Source: Planctomycetota bacterium (lineage in GTDB: Bacteria; Planctomycetota; Planctomycetia; Pirellulales; Pirellulaceae). Taken from it: a DNA stretch of 31,907 bases. This document shows, piece by piece, positions 1 to 8,591 of the stretch. The notes under the pieces are model-generated. The model worked only from the letters and a program-made list of their open reading frames with translations, searched no databases and had not been told where the DNA came from. The translations under genes were made by a program, and so were the position numbers. Within the stretch, counting starts at the first letter, position 1, and each line of letters starts with the position of its first letter. The stretch covers positions 1 through 31,907 of the forward strand of contig JAJSAJ010000396.1 of assembly GCA_024274855.1 (NCBI GenBank), read 5' to 3'.

Positions 1-156
1 ATCGAAGCCGCTTTGCCATCTCGCCAGGCAGTTCGGTTGTTTCAGCAGACGCGTCCTCACCCAAGATCATTTCGCTCCATCGGAGCCATTGCCCACGACA
101 TTGCTAACGAGGTACGGAAGCTGGGACTATTGGATCTGAAGCCAAACACCAAGTAG
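1..156 (+). CDS. C-terminal fragment of an unidentified protein (partial, enters from the left edge)
   Basis: The first plus-strand frame is open from base 1 to a TAG at 154-156 and would encode the last 51 residues of a protein whose start lies outside the window. The peptide is basic, with an amphipathic stretch (IGAIAHDIANEVRKLGLL) and a short polar tail. No family was recognised. An open frame of 51 codons at this GC content is only weak evidence, and an unrelated minus-strand frame also overlaps it. It is listed because nothing else explains these bases and the composition looks protein-like. Confidence 0.35.
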   Translation: MEAALPSRQAVRLFQQTRPHPRSFRSIGAIAHDIANEVRKLGLLDLKPNTK

Positions 157-523
157 TATCGGTCGCATTGGGTGAGCGGGCCGTCTCGGCCAATCAGGGC
201 GAGACTCGCTGCAGGAACGGCTATGCCACGAAGAAAATCTGGCCAAATAGTGGACCGACCTAGCGCAAGACCCGATTCAGGCGAAGAAATCTGAGCGTGA
301 AAAGGCCACCCAGGGTAGGTTAGTGTCCACAGCACCGTCGCTTGATTGACCGGGGGTCGTCGCATTTACTCGTGTCTGTGGGAGAATTGAGACTGGCAGA
401 CAGTTCGAGTGCAGCAGACCAAACGGCCCACGGCCAGCCCAACACGGGACCTGGTTGGTTGGGTCTTTATCAGCCGTTGACGATCGCCAATATCCGGTCT
501 CGAGCTTCTTGGGGCAGTGTGGG

Positions 524-765
524 TCACGCGTCGAGCACGGCCTGCAGGTCGGGGAAGTGGTCAGACGACGCACCACCCCCTGCGTCACTCTCAGGCAGAA
601 TTTGCGTATTTCCCGAGGGTTCTGCATACTGTTCGAGTCCTTCGGGGGTGGGCAATTCCTCAACGTGTTGCGTGATGGGGTGTTGCGTCTTGGGCGGCTG
701 CGATGGGAAGAAACAGGAGTAGGAGCAGGAAGCAGGCGGGTCGTACTGACGATGTTGTGCAACAT
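524..765 (-). pseudogene. Possible decayed gene for a secreted protein
   Basis: On the minus strand three frames each carry one protein-like piece. A start codon at 765 opens MLHNIVSTTR. The next frame (743 to 660) reads LLLLLFLPIAAAQDATP, which resembles a signal peptide with a cleavage site, and then stops. A third frame continues through QHVEELPTPEGLEQYAEPSG to a stop at 524. Joining the pieces needs two frameshifts. This could be a broken gene, or a chance result of compositional bias. No homologous family was recognised. Confidence 0.2.
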
Positions 766-1136
766 CCGGGTCTGCGAAGGTGCGTAACGGATACGGAAAA
801 CCTAACAAACCCAGCCTGCTCAGAATCGGGGGTTTCGACTAGGCCAGGGGCGGGCTGATCGCCTGATGCAGAGCGGTCGAGTGGGCCTTCCGCTCCGGCA
901 CGGACGCCAATTCGTCGGAGAATCGTCGGTTCGTTGGCGGGGAATGCCCCAGGGCCGGGAGCTTTCGGGCACGCTTTTCAGCAATTCTTAGCCACCCGGG
1001 AGTGCTCGCGTGTTGCGTGCCGTATGTCCTTTGTTGCACGTTGCTTATGGCGAATTGTAAAGAGCGGGTTCACTCGGTTTGCGAGGCCCTGTGAGGCGAG
1101 CAAACGGTGGCTGTGGGACCCTGGAATTCGGTGGCC

Positions 1137-1166
1137 TTGACCAGCTGGGCAATTTACGCCGATAAT
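1137..1166 (+). promoter_or_regulatory. Candidate sigma70-type promoter upstream of etfB
   Basis: TTGACC at 1137-1142 and GATAAT at 1161-1166 are separated by 18 bp, close to the bacterial housekeeping -35/-10 consensus. It would give a leader of about 150 nt before the etfB start at 1325. Planctomycete promoters are poorly defined, so this is a candidate only. Confidence 0.3.
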
Positions 1167-1324
1167 CACACCCAACTTCAACGCGAGCGGGGCCATGAAG
1201 TTCTGGTCGGAGCGGCGCTGTGTCGGGTGGACGCTCTGTCGAGTTGTTTGGTTGTAGCTCGTTAGTATGTGGTTTTTGACGAGGTTGATTGCTCGGCGGT
1301 TTTTGGATTCTGGGAGTAGATGCA

Positions 1325-2239
1325 TTGCCCTACAACAGCATTGTTTTGGTCAAGCAGGTACCGGACACGGCCAATGTGACGGCCGACGCGATGAAGGCGG
1401 ACGGTACGGTTAACCGCGGCGCGTTGCCTGCGATTTTCAACCCGGAGGATCTTCACGCGTTAGAGGCGGTCTTGGAGCTTCGCGATCGATTTGGGGGAAC
1501 AGTCACGGCGTTGAGCATGGGGCCTCCCAAGGCGGCCGAAGTGTTGCGTTCGTGTCTTTATCGGGGCGCGGATCGAGCGATTTTGTTGACCGATCGACGA
1601 GCGGCTGCGAGTGATACCTTGGCAACAAGTTATATCTTGGCGCAGACGATCAAGACGATTGGCGACTATGACCTTGTTTTTGCCGGTCGCCAGGCGATTG
1701 ATGGTGATACGGCCCAGGTTGGTCCCCAATGTGCCGAGAAGCTTGGAATACCACAGGTAACCTATCTGGATCAGTTGGTTGATGTGAATGATCGCGTCAT
1801 TCGCGTTCGGCGAGACATTGGCGACGGATGGGAAGTGGTCGATGCGACGATGCCCGTGTTGATCACGGTCGTCGAGTCGGCCAACAAGCCGCGTCCGCCG
1901 CGTGTACGCCGTCTTCAACGATTGAAACGGGCACGCGTGCCAGCGGAGGTAGTGGCGGAGGTCAAGAAGTCCATGCGCGACGCGTCGGCTGAGCAGCGTG
2001 AGGCCGAGGTGGCACGGCGCGTCGATGAGTTGAAAAAACAAGGCCTGCTAATCGAACAGTGGGACCTGGATGACGTGAAGGCCGACCTGTCTCGGTGCGG
2101 ACTGGCTGGGTCCCCGACGAAGGTGTTTCGTGTGCAATCGATTGTGTTGACAAAAGACGGTTACACCGAGATACCCGCAACCGAAGAGGGTGTTCGCCAG
2201 ATGATCCATGAATTGGTTGTCGACCACAGTTTGGGCTGA
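1325..2239 (+). CDS. etfB: Electron transfer flavoprotein, beta subunit
   Basis: This is the beta subunit of the cytoplasmic heterodimeric flavoprotein that carries electrons from acyl-CoA dehydrogenases towards the quinone pool. The N-terminus (NSIVLVKQVPD), the LSMGPPKAAEVLR segment, GRQAIDGDTAQVGPQ and the RPPRVRRL region match the EtfB adenosine-nucleotide-binding alpha/beta fold. The start chosen is TTG at 1325, because GGGAG lies 8 bp upstream and the family homology begins directly after it; an earlier in-frame TTG at 1289 would add 12 unlike residues. At 304 aa it is longer than the usual 250-260, and the extra length is a charged C-terminal segment. etfA follows after 196 bp on the same strand. 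Confidence 0.93.
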   Translation: MPYNSIVLVKQVPDTANVTADAMKADGTVNRGALPAIFNPEDLHALEAVLELRDRFGGTVTALSMGPPKAAEVLRSCLYRGADRAILLTDRRAAASDTLATSYILAQTIKTIGDYDLVFAGRQAIDGDTAQVGPQCAEKLGIPQVTYLDQLVDVNDRVIRVRRDIGDGWEVVDATMPVLITVVESANKPRPPRVRRLQRLKRARVPAEVVAEVKKSMRDASAEQREAEVARRVDELKKQGLLIEQWDLDDVKADLSRCGLAGSPTKVFRVQSIVLTKDGYTEIPATEEGVRQMIHELVVDHSLG

Positions 2240-2435
2240 GCGGATCAACCGATTGGATGATTGCAGTGGTGGATGGATAAGGGGCTTGCGTGACAAGGCT
2301 TGGAATCGACTGATCTGGTGATGCGGAGGGCGAGGCAAGGCCGGCCCGACATCGAGGACTGAGTTCACTATTTTCATCAAGTGCGCGCCGTTTGTACACC
2401 TGCGATGCAAATGGCGGTGAGGATGCCACACGACA

Positions 2436-3473
2436 ATGATCGAAGTAAACCGTGAAGGGGAAGTCTGGGTCTACGCTGAACAGCAAGCTGGTACGCTGCG
2501 CGACGTGGTGCTCGAGTTGTGCTGTAAGGCTCGCGAGTTGGCTGATCGGCTGGGTGTTTCGGCGGGGGCCGTGTTGGTCGGCGCCAAACTGGATGGATTG
2601 CCCGAGCAGTTGATTGCTCACGGTATTGATCATGTCTATGTGACGGCTGATGAGCGTCTTGGGCATTATCAGACCGGTTCCTATGCCGAAGTGATCTGCC
2701 ATAACATCCAGAAGCACAAGCCGCAGATCGTCCTGTACGGTGCCACGCCACTTGGGCGAGATCTGGCACCTCGGGTCGCTTCCGCGATGCGGGCCGGGAT
2801 GACCGCCGATTGTACCGATCTGGACATCAAAGACGTTACGGAGCCTCGCAGCAAGGAAACGCATTCGAATCTGTTGCTTCAAATCCGTCCTGCATTTGGC
2901 GGGAACATCATTGCGACGATTGTCAACTATGACATGTGGCCCCAGATGGCCACCGTGCGCGAGGGCGTGATTGCGATGCACGATCCCGATCCCAAACGCA
3001 AGGGGCGAGTCATTTCGGAAACGGTTCCGTTGGATGACACATTGTTCGCACTGAAGTTGATCGAAGAGCATATCGAGCCGCGATCGATCAACCTGAAAGG
3101 GGCTCGCGTTATTGTTGCCGGTGGCGCGGGAGTCGGCAGCAAGGCGAACTTTCGATTGATCCACGAATTGGCCGGTGCGATCGGAGGCGCGGTTGGCGCA
3201 AGCCGCGCGGCGGTCGACGGTGGGTATATCGGCAAGGAACATCAGATCGGACAGACTGGTACAACCGTGCGGCCGGCTCTCTATATTGCGGCCGGCATTA
3301 GTGGTGCGGTGCAGCATCGTGCCGGTATGGAGGAATCAGCGAAGATCATTGCGATCAACAATGATCCCGAATCGCCGATTTTTTCGGTCTCGCACTATGG
3401 AATCGTGGGTGACTTGAACCAGGTTATTCCGATGATGGTCAAGACACTGAAAGAGCGTGGTGTCGCGGAGTGA
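2436..3473 (+). CDS. etfA: Electron transfer flavoprotein, alpha subunit
   Basis: EtfA pairs with EtfB and holds the redox-active FAD. Residues 1-190 form the N-terminal alpha/beta domain (GATPLGRDLAPRVASAMRAG is typical). Residues 222-345 form the FAD-binding domain with the family signature: VIVAGGAGVGSKANF, then GQTGTTVRP (272-280), YIAAGISGAVQH (283-294) and INNDPESPIF. Length (345 aa) is normal and there is no extra ferredoxin domain. The start is ATG 2436; the nearest purine-rich motif (GAGG) is rather far upstream, so translation initiation may be weak or differently driven. It lies between etfB and an acyl-CoA dehydrogenase, an arrangement that fits a shared role in fatty-acid or branched-chain acyl oxidation. 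Confidence 0.95.
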   Translation: MIEVNREGEVWVYAEQQAGTLRDVVLELCCKARELADRLGVSAGAVLVGAKLDGLPEQLIAHGIDHVYVTADERLGHYQTGSYAEVICHNIQKHKPQIVLYGATPLGRDLAPRVASAMRAGMTADCTDLDIKDVTEPRSKETHSNLLLQIRPAFGGNIIATIVNYDMWPQMATVREGVIAMHDPDPKRKGRVISETVPLDDTLFALKLIEEHIEPRSINLKGARVIVAGGAGVGSKANFRLIHELAGAIGGAVGASRAAVDGGYIGKEHQIGQTGTTVRPALYIAAGISGAVQHRAGMEESAKIIAINNDPESPIFSVSHYGIVGDLNQVIPMMVKTLKERGVAE

Positions 3474-3758
3474 GGATTGGGGGACCAACTTAATCGCAGA
3501 GAGCTTTGGCTTTCGTGGGACGATTGGTGCTTGGAGTCGGTGGCGGCTCGAACGGACCGTGACACGCGATGATTCGTCCGCCGTTCGTGTTGCTGTGGGG
3601 CGCGTTCGACCGTGTCGTGTCAGCGACCAACGGTAGCGGGCCAAGACGCTGCGCGAAGTGCTTGGATAAAGTCGAATTCGACAGGCGGAAGAGAACATCA
3701 CACGGCCGTTATGGTGGCGGCCGGCCATAAACATCTGGGACTATTTTGGGAGTCAGCC

Positions 3759-5504
3759 GTGGGGAATTTCTTCCTCGACAATCAGGACATTCAGTTCCTG
3801 TTCGACTATTTTGATCTTAAAGAGATTGCCGTTGTGCAGGAACGGTTCACCAGGAATGGTGATGCCGATTATGTACCAACCGATCCCGAAGACGCAGTCG
3901 ACAATTACCGTTGCACGTTGGAGATCGTTGGCGAGATCGCCGCGAATACGATCGCGCCGAATGCGGAACAAGTCGATCTGGATGGCAACACCTTGAACCC
4001 GGATGGGACCGTAACGCTGCATCCGAAAGTCCAGGAGAATCTGGACACCATGGCGAAAGCCGACTTGATGGGGTTCACGTTGCCCCGCAAGTACAAAGGG
4101 CTGAATTGCCCGAATCTCGTCTACACGATGGCGACCGAGATCGTGTCGCGTGCCGACGCATCGTTCATGAATATGTTTGGGTTGCAGGGGATCGGCGAGA
4201 CCATCAACGCGTTTGCCAACGACGAAATCAAAGATGAGGTGTTGCCTCAATTCGCGGTCGGGGACGTGACCGGCGCCATGGTGCTGACCGAGCCGGATGC
4301 GGGAAGCGATTTGCAGGCCGTTCGGCTGCGTGCCCACCAGGACGAGGAGGGGAACTGGTATCTGAATGGTGTCAAGCGGTTCATTACCAACGGGTGTGGG
4401 CATGTCCTGCTGACGTTGGCGCGGAGTGAGCCCGCGATCACGGACGGACGCGGATTAAGCCTGTTTATTTCCGAGCGATCCGAGAAGATCAAAGTGCGTC
4501 ACCTTGAGCACAAGCTCGGTATCCACGGTTCTCCCACGTGTGAATTGGTCTATGACGATGCGCCCGCTCGATTGATCGGCGAACGCCAACGGGGATTGAT
4601 TACTTACGTCCTTGCATTGATGAACGGCGCTCGCGTTGGTATCGCGTCGCAATCGCTTGGAATTGGCGAAGCCGCGTATCGATTAGCACGTACCTACGCG
4701 CATACGCGACAACAGTTCGGACAACCGATTGAAGAGATTCCCCCCGTGGCCGAAATGGTGACCGACATGCGGATTGCGGTCGAGGCGGCACGGACATTGA
4801 CCTATGAGACAAGTCGCGTTTGCGATTATGAAAACAACTTGCTTCGTTTGATCGAAACATGTCCGGATAAGCTGGATAAAGATGAATTGAAGCAAATGAA
4901 GAAAAAGTATCGGTTGCTGAAGCGGCAAAACAGCATGCTGACGCCGATGAGCAAGTATTACGCATCCGAAATGTCAATCGACGTTTCGAATACGGCGATC
5001 CAAGTGCTCGGTGGTTCGGGCTATATGAAAGACTATGCGGCGGAACGCTATATGCGTGATGCGCGTATCACGACCATCTATGAGGGAACAAGCCAGCTAC
5101 AGATCGTTGCGGCGGAACGAGGCGTGACAAGCGGTACGTTTACAAAGTATATCGAGCAGTTCGAAGCGATGGTCTACGAGGATTCCTTGCTTACCGAGTT
5201 GAAGCAACGCCTGATCGACGGCCAGCAGCAATTGGCCGAGGCGATTGCGCTGGTCAAAACCCAGCCCGCTTCGTATCTGGAACTTTCCGGACGCCGTCTG
5301 GTCGATGCGGCGATTGCCCTTATCGTTGGCCATCTGATGTTAGGGCAGGCCGTGATTAACGATCGGAAAAAACGTGTCGCTCGGCGTTTTATCGACAAGC
5401 AGATGCCCGTGCTGAAAATGAACTGCGAACAGATTTTGGCACGCTACACCAGCGCGCTGGACGAGTTCGAGTTGTTGGCCGGTCCGCTCCCAGCCGCGGA
5501 CTGA
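3759..5504 (+). CDS. Acyl-CoA dehydrogenase with C-terminal extension
   Basis: FAD enzyme that makes the alpha-beta double bond in acyl-CoA and passes electrons to ETF, encoded just upstream. Visible family parts are the N-terminal helical domain, the middle-domain signature GAMVLTEPDAGSDLQA, and the C-terminal helical signature QVLGGSGYMKDYAAERYMRD followed by IYEGTSQLQ. The Glu of YEGT, about residue 442, sits at the usual catalytic-base position. About 130 residues follow, resembling the extra C-terminal domain of larger acyl-CoA dehydrogenases (DmdC/AcdA type). The start chosen is GTG 3759, with GGGAG 6 bp upstream and homology beginning at NFFLDNQDIQF. An upstream in-frame ATG at 3612 would add 49 unlike residues. 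The product is 581 aa; chain-length specificity cannot be read from sequence. Confidence 0.93.
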   Translation: MGNFFLDNQDIQFLFDYFDLKEIAVVQERFTRNGDADYVPTDPEDAVDNYRCTLEIVGEIAANTIAPNAEQVDLDGNTLNPDGTVTLHPKVQENLDTMAKADLMGFTLPRKYKGLNCPNLVYTMATEIVSRADASFMNMFGLQGIGETINAFANDEIKDEVLPQFAVGDVTGAMVLTEPDAGSDLQAVRLRAHQDEEGNWYLNGVKRFITNGCGHVLLTLARSEPAITDGRGLSLFISERSEKIKVRHLEHKLGIHGSPTCELVYDDAPARLIGERQRGLITYVLALMNGARVGIASQSLGIGEAAYRLARTYAHTRQQFGQPIEEIPPVAEMVTDMRIAVEAARTLTYETSRVCDYENNLLRLIETCPDKLDKDELKQMKKKYRLLKRQNSMLTPMSKYYASEMSIDVSNTAIQVLGGSGYMKDYAAERYMRDARITTIYEGTSQLQIVAAERGVTSGTFTKYIEQFEAMVYEDSLLTELKQRLIDGQQQLAEAIALVKTQPASYLELSGRRLVDAAIALIVGHLMLGQAVINDRKKRVARRFIDKQMPVLKMNCEQILARYTSALDEFELLAGPLPAAD

Positions 5505-5521
5505 GTTTGTTGATTGTTGTC

Positions 5522-5543
5522 CGACGGACGTCCACGTCCGTCG
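5522..5543. repeat. 22-bp palindrome, copy A (after the acyl-CoA dehydrogenase)
   Basis: CGACGGACGT and ACGTCCGTCG form a perfect 10-bp inverted repeat around a 2-base centre, 17 bp after the dehydrogenase stop codon. The same unit, with its GTTGTC flank, recurs inverted at 7539-7566 with one substitution, and a related unit lies at 7514-7535. The stem is followed by TTTG, so it might also help end the upstream transcript. Confidence 0.85.
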
Positions 5544-5637
5544 TTTGTGGGCGTGGGGCGCGGCAGAGTCCGACTTCGTATGATGCGCGCGGTGGACGCA
5601 TGTTGTCCGCTGAACGATTTGGTTGTGGACGCGGCCC

Positions 5638-5970
5638 TCACTCGGGGCGACCATTAACGTGCAGGGCCAGCCAGACGGTCGGCCGCGTCGGCTCGGTCCA
5701 ATCCACGCGATGGCGCGTGTGTGCGGGAATCAGCACGTAGTCGCCGGGACGGAGCGTCATCGGCCCGTCGTCTTCAAAGTGAATTGTGGCGGCTCCCGAC
5801 AGCAGTACGACCCATTCGTCAGCCGACTGGTCAACCCAGTGACCTTGTGGCGTGGCTTGGCCGGTCGAGACAATACGTTCTAATTTGAACGACTTGTTTT
5901 CAAGTAACGTTTGGAAAACTTCTTCGCTTGCGGGCTGTGACGCGGCGGCAAACAGATTGTTTCGTTGCAT
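5638..5970 (-). CDS. Small single-domain cupin protein
   Basis: The 110-residue product is one cupin barrel: GHWVDQSADEWVVLLSG, then TIHFEDDGPMTLRPGDYVLIPAHTRHRVDW. These are the two conserved cupin motifs with His/Glu metal-ligand candidates (for example DEW and HTRH). The cupin fold binds a metal and a small ligand, but the reaction cannot be told from this. The start is ATG at 5970, preceded by a GAGAGAG run about 8 bp upstream. In-frame starts further up (5991, 6168) give an unlike N-terminus. It is transcribed divergently from the SGNH hydrolase at 6244, and the two are bracketed by the 22-bp palindromes. Confidence 0.85.
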   Translation of the reverse strand: MQRNNLFAAASQPASEEVFQTLLENKSFKLERIVSTGQATPQGHWVDQSADEWVVLLSGAATIHFEDDGPMTLRPGDYVLIPAHTRHRVDWTEPTRPTVWLALHVNGRPE

Positions 5971-6243
5971 GTCAGAGGCTCTCTCTCGCATTGTGTTGCT
6001 TTCCGGTCCGGTGCCCATATATATTACCGGCGACCGATGGCTTATACTACACTCGCTAGTTTCACCCGCACGTCGAGAGAGCGAGGCCGGTGTTCCGGCA
6101 ATCATCTCGGCGCGCGTCGAGGATGCTTCGGCCGACGAATCCGGATTGTCGCAGCCGCGCGTCGACATTCTGCAAGCACGAATCGCTTTGTTGCATGGGG
6201 TTTGTATATCGGCCTAAACGATTTCGGGAAAGGAATATGTGCC

Positions 6244-7368
6244 ATGACGATGTCTCGCCGTCTGTTTCTTCGTGGTTCGTTGGTAACCGCCGCTGGGCTG
6301 GCCGTTGGTAACCGCTTGTCGGCATCCGAGCAAGGTGTTGCAGACGATAAGGGGGTTATCTGGCACGATGTAACGACATGGGGCGTTGAGGGACGAGGCT
6401 GGGCGGACCAACCTCGCAAGCGTTACTTTGATCGTTTTCCGGCCAAGGCCGACGGAGTGGTGCCAAAGCCTGTGTGGAATCTCAGTCGCCACAGTGCCGG
6501 CATGGCCGTCTTGTTTCGAACGAATGCAAAGACAATCCGTGTCGATTATGAGTTGCTGTCACCCAGTCTGAGTATGCCTCATATGCCGGCGACCGGTGTC
6601 AGCGGTATCGACCTTTATGGCAAACTGGGGCCATCGCGATGGGTTCAGGTGGTGAAACCTACCAAACGGCACGTGGTCGCCACGATCGCTTCGGGGCTGG
6701 ATGGTGTCGATCGACGATACACGATGTATCTTCCACTTTACAACGGCGTGAACTCGATGAAGATCGGAGTTCCGAGCGCATGTCGATTCGAGCCGGTTCC
6801 GCCTCGGGATAAGAAGCCGATTGTTTTCTTCGGGACCTCGATCATGCATGGAGCCTGCGCGTCGCGGCCTGGAATGGCGCTGCCGGCGATCCTCGGTAGG
6901 TGGTATGATTGCCCAACCATCAACTTGGGATTCTCGGGCAATGGTCGGATGGACAAGGAGGTGGCCGAGCTGATGGCCGAGCTCGACCCGGCTGTCTATT
7001 GTATTGATTGCTTGCCGAACATGGGACCTGCGTTGGTTCGCCAACGGACGGCGCCGCTTGTCCACATATTGCGCAAGGCACGTCCCAAGACACCAATCCT
7101 TCTTGTCGAGGACCGCGTTAACACGAATGCCGCGTTTTTTCCGGCTCGCATGACGCACCATGTCGAGAATCACAAGGCGCTGCGTGAGGCCTACCAGGCC
7201 CTAACGTCACAGGGAGTGAAAGGCCTGGCCTATCTGCCCGCGGACCAGTTGCTTGGTGATGATGGGGAAGGTGCCACGGATGGGTCGCATCCAAGCGACT
7301 TGGGGTTCATGCGATACGCCAAAGCGTACGACGAAGTACTGCGTCCTTTGTTGGCGGCGTCAAGTTGA
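6244..7368 (+). CDS. Tat-exported SGNH/GDSL hydrolase with N-terminal GxDLY domain
   Basis: A probable secreted esterase or deacylase. Residues 4-30 form a twin-arginine-type signal (SRRLFLRGSLVTAAG). Residues 70-180 form the GxDLY beta-sandwich, with the namesake motif GIDLY at 121-125. Residues 190-370 form the SGNH catalytic domain: FFGTSIMHG with the nucleophile Ser199, NLGFSGNG (231-234) giving the Gly/Asn oxyanion elements, and DGSHPSDLG with Asp346 and His349 completing the triad. This order matches the Pfam GxDLY plus Lipase_GDSL_3 architecture, common in planctomycetes and Bacteroidetes and usually linked to carbohydrate de-esterification. The start ATG 6244 is preceded by GGAAAGGA and puts the Tat motif at the N-terminus. 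Confidence 0.9.
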   Translation: MTMSRRLFLRGSLVTAAGLAVGNRLSASEQGVADDKGVIWHDVTTWGVEGRGWADQPRKRYFDRFPAKADGVVPKPVWNLSRHSAGMAVLFRTNAKTIRVDYELLSPSLSMPHMPATGVSGIDLYGKLGPSRWVQVVKPTKRHVVATIASGLDGVDRRYTMYLPLYNGVNSMKIGVPSACRFEPVPPRDKKPIVFFGTSIMHGACASRPGMALPAILGRWYDCPTINLGFSGNGRMDKEVAELMAELDPAVYCIDCLPNMGPALVRQRTAPLVHILRKARPKTPILLVEDRVNTNAAFFPARMTHHVENHKALREAYQALTSQGVKGLAYLPADQLLGDDGEGATDGSHPSDLGFMRYAKAYDEVLRPLLAASS

Positions 7369-7513
7369 GTTCGACGAAACGCTTTGACGATTCGTGCGGT
7401 GTGGCCGCCGCGCGTTGCCTGTGCTGTGTTGCCGCCGGACGAGACTTGGGGGGGAGTGGTTTGGCCAACTGGGATCTTGTAGACTAAGTCAGCAGGGCCG
7501 CAACCAAATCGTT

Positions 7514-7560
7514 GAACGGACGCCCACGTCCGTTCATTCGACGGACGTGGGCGTCCGTCG
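7514..7560. repeat. 22-bp palindrome, copies B and C (inverted pair)
   Basis: Two adjacent 22-bp palindromes: 7514-7535 (arms GAACGGACG and CGTCCGTTC) and 7539-7560 (arms CGACGGACG and CGTCCGTCG), separated by ATT. Each folds on itself, and together they form an 18-bp inverted repeat. Copy C plus its GACAAC flank is the inverse of copy A at 5516-5543 with one mismatch. The outer two base pairs differ between copies (GA/TC against CG/CG) while staying paired. Confidence 0.85.
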
Positions 7561-7634
7561 GACAACATGCACGCGTCGTGCGTGCAGCATGGTTTTCGGC
7601 GAGCTGATTCATCCAATTCGCCATAGGTACTCCC

Positions 7635-8591
7635 ATGTGGTCGGTCTTGATACTGTTGCTTTACTCGGTTGCGTTGATCCTGGCCTCACTGCTTGGCGGC
7701 TGGCTTCCTTCGCGAGCTGGCCTGACGCACACGCGTATGCAACTGATGATGAGCCTTGTGGGAGGGCTGATGATCGGGGTCGCCGTCTTACACTTGTTGC
7801 CACATGCGGTCGTTGAAACGGGTTCGATGGATCTTGCCGCTTCGGCATGCTTGTTCGGCTTGGTGGCCATGTTTCTGACAATCCGAGTCTTTCCCGTTCA
7901 CCAGCATTGCCCTGGCCATGCCGACGTCCGGGAAGTTCATCACATTCAGCACGGATCGGCCTGCCAGGATTCTTCGCCCCACGAAGAGGGTCAGGCATGT
8001 GGTGAGTCGGGGCCCGCCCGTTACAGTTGGATCGGCATCTTTCTGGGGCTCAGTATTCATACGGCGATCGATGGCGTTGCGGTCGCTGCCAGCGTGGCCG
8101 CATGTTCAGTTCATGAGTCGACATTCGTGTTCTTGGGCGCCGCAACGTTTTTGGCCGTTTTTCTGCACAAACCGTTGGATTCTTTCTCGCTAATGTCGGT
8201 GATGTTGGCTAGTCATTGGAAAAGATCAGCTCAAAACGCCATCAACCTGGTCTTTGCGTTGATTTGCCCAGTTGCCGCACTGATCTTCTTCTTCAGCGCA
8301 CGGGAGCTGACGACGGAGTCGCATACGGCGATTGGCTGTGCGCTCGGTTTTTCCGCCGGCGTGTTCCTCTGCATTTCACTCGCCGATATCTTGCCGGAGA
8401 TTCAGTTCCATCGCCACGATCGAGTCGCGTTGACAGGTGCGTTGCTTTTGGGAATTGCACTTTCGTACGCTGTTGGTCTGTTTGAGCCATCGCATGCACA
8501 CGAAGTACGCTCGGAGCACCAGCATTCCAGCGCCGTGGAGCCCGAGCACCATGATGATCTGGGAAAGCCGAACCACGAAACGGCCGAATGA
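7635..8591 (+). CDS. ZIP family divalent metal transporter
   Basis: An inner-membrane metal importer of the ZIP (ZupT-like) family. About eight hydrophobic segments are seen, with N- and C-termini outside the bundle. Metal-site features are HLLPHA (His53, His57) in TM2, SIHTAIDG (His142, Asp146) in TM4 and FLHKPLDSF (His178, Asp182) in TM5. The last two are variants of the usual HNxxD and HExPE. The loop between TM3 and TM4 (89-125) is His- and Cys-rich (HQHCPGHAD, HHIQH), and the C-terminus ends in another His-rich tail; both are typical metal-sensing or binding regions. The product is 318 aa. The metal (Zn, Fe or Mn) is not determined. It stands alone on the plus strand. Confidence 0.9.
   Translation: MWSVLILLLYSVALILASLLGGWLPSRAGLTHTRMQLMMSLVGGLMIGVAVLHLLPHAVVETGSMDLAASACLFGLVAMFLTIRVFPVHQHCPGHADVREVHHIQHGSACQDSSPHEEGQACGESGPARYSWIGIFLGLSIHTAIDGVAVAASVAACSVHESTFVFLGAATFLAVFLHKPLDSFSLMSVMLASHWKRSAQNAINLVFALICPVAALIFFFSARELTTESHTAIGCALGFSAGVFLCISLADILPEIQFHRHDRVALTGALLLGIALSYAVGLFEPSHAHEVRSEHQHSSAVEPEHHDDLGKPNHETAE

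Larger units (their letters stand above)
157..1324. other. Long stretch without a convincing gene upstream of etfB
   Basis: Several overlapping frames of 60-160 codons exist on both strands, but none has a recognisable domain, a good ribosome binding site or family-like composition. Two things stand out. A possible decayed secreted-protein gene lies on the minus strand at about 524-765: a signal-peptide-like run and a plausible acidic continuation sit in different frames. A promoter-like sequence lies at 1137-1166, ahead of etfB. Otherwise nothing was found. Confidence 0.5.

Noticed and set aside
57..365. A 102-codon open frame on the minus strand
   Set aside because: No domain, no good ribosome binding site, atypical composition, and it overlaps another open frame on the plus strand.
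630..650. A TTCGAGTCC motif resembling a tRNA T-arm
   Set aside because: No matching acceptor, D or anticodon stems could be built around it.
277..765. A 162-codon minus-strand frame rich in Pro, Arg and Ser
   Set aside because: Composition is typical of a GC-rich shadow frame. Only its first ten residues may belong to a decayed gene.
1962..3317. A 451-codon open frame opposite etfB/etfA
   Set aside because: It is antisense to two clear ETF genes with family signatures, and its His/Arg/Pro-rich sequence has no likeness to any protein.
6559..7173. A 204-codon frame antisense to the SGNH hydrolase
   Set aside because: The opposite strand carries a complete catalytic triad and Tat signal; the antisense product looks random.
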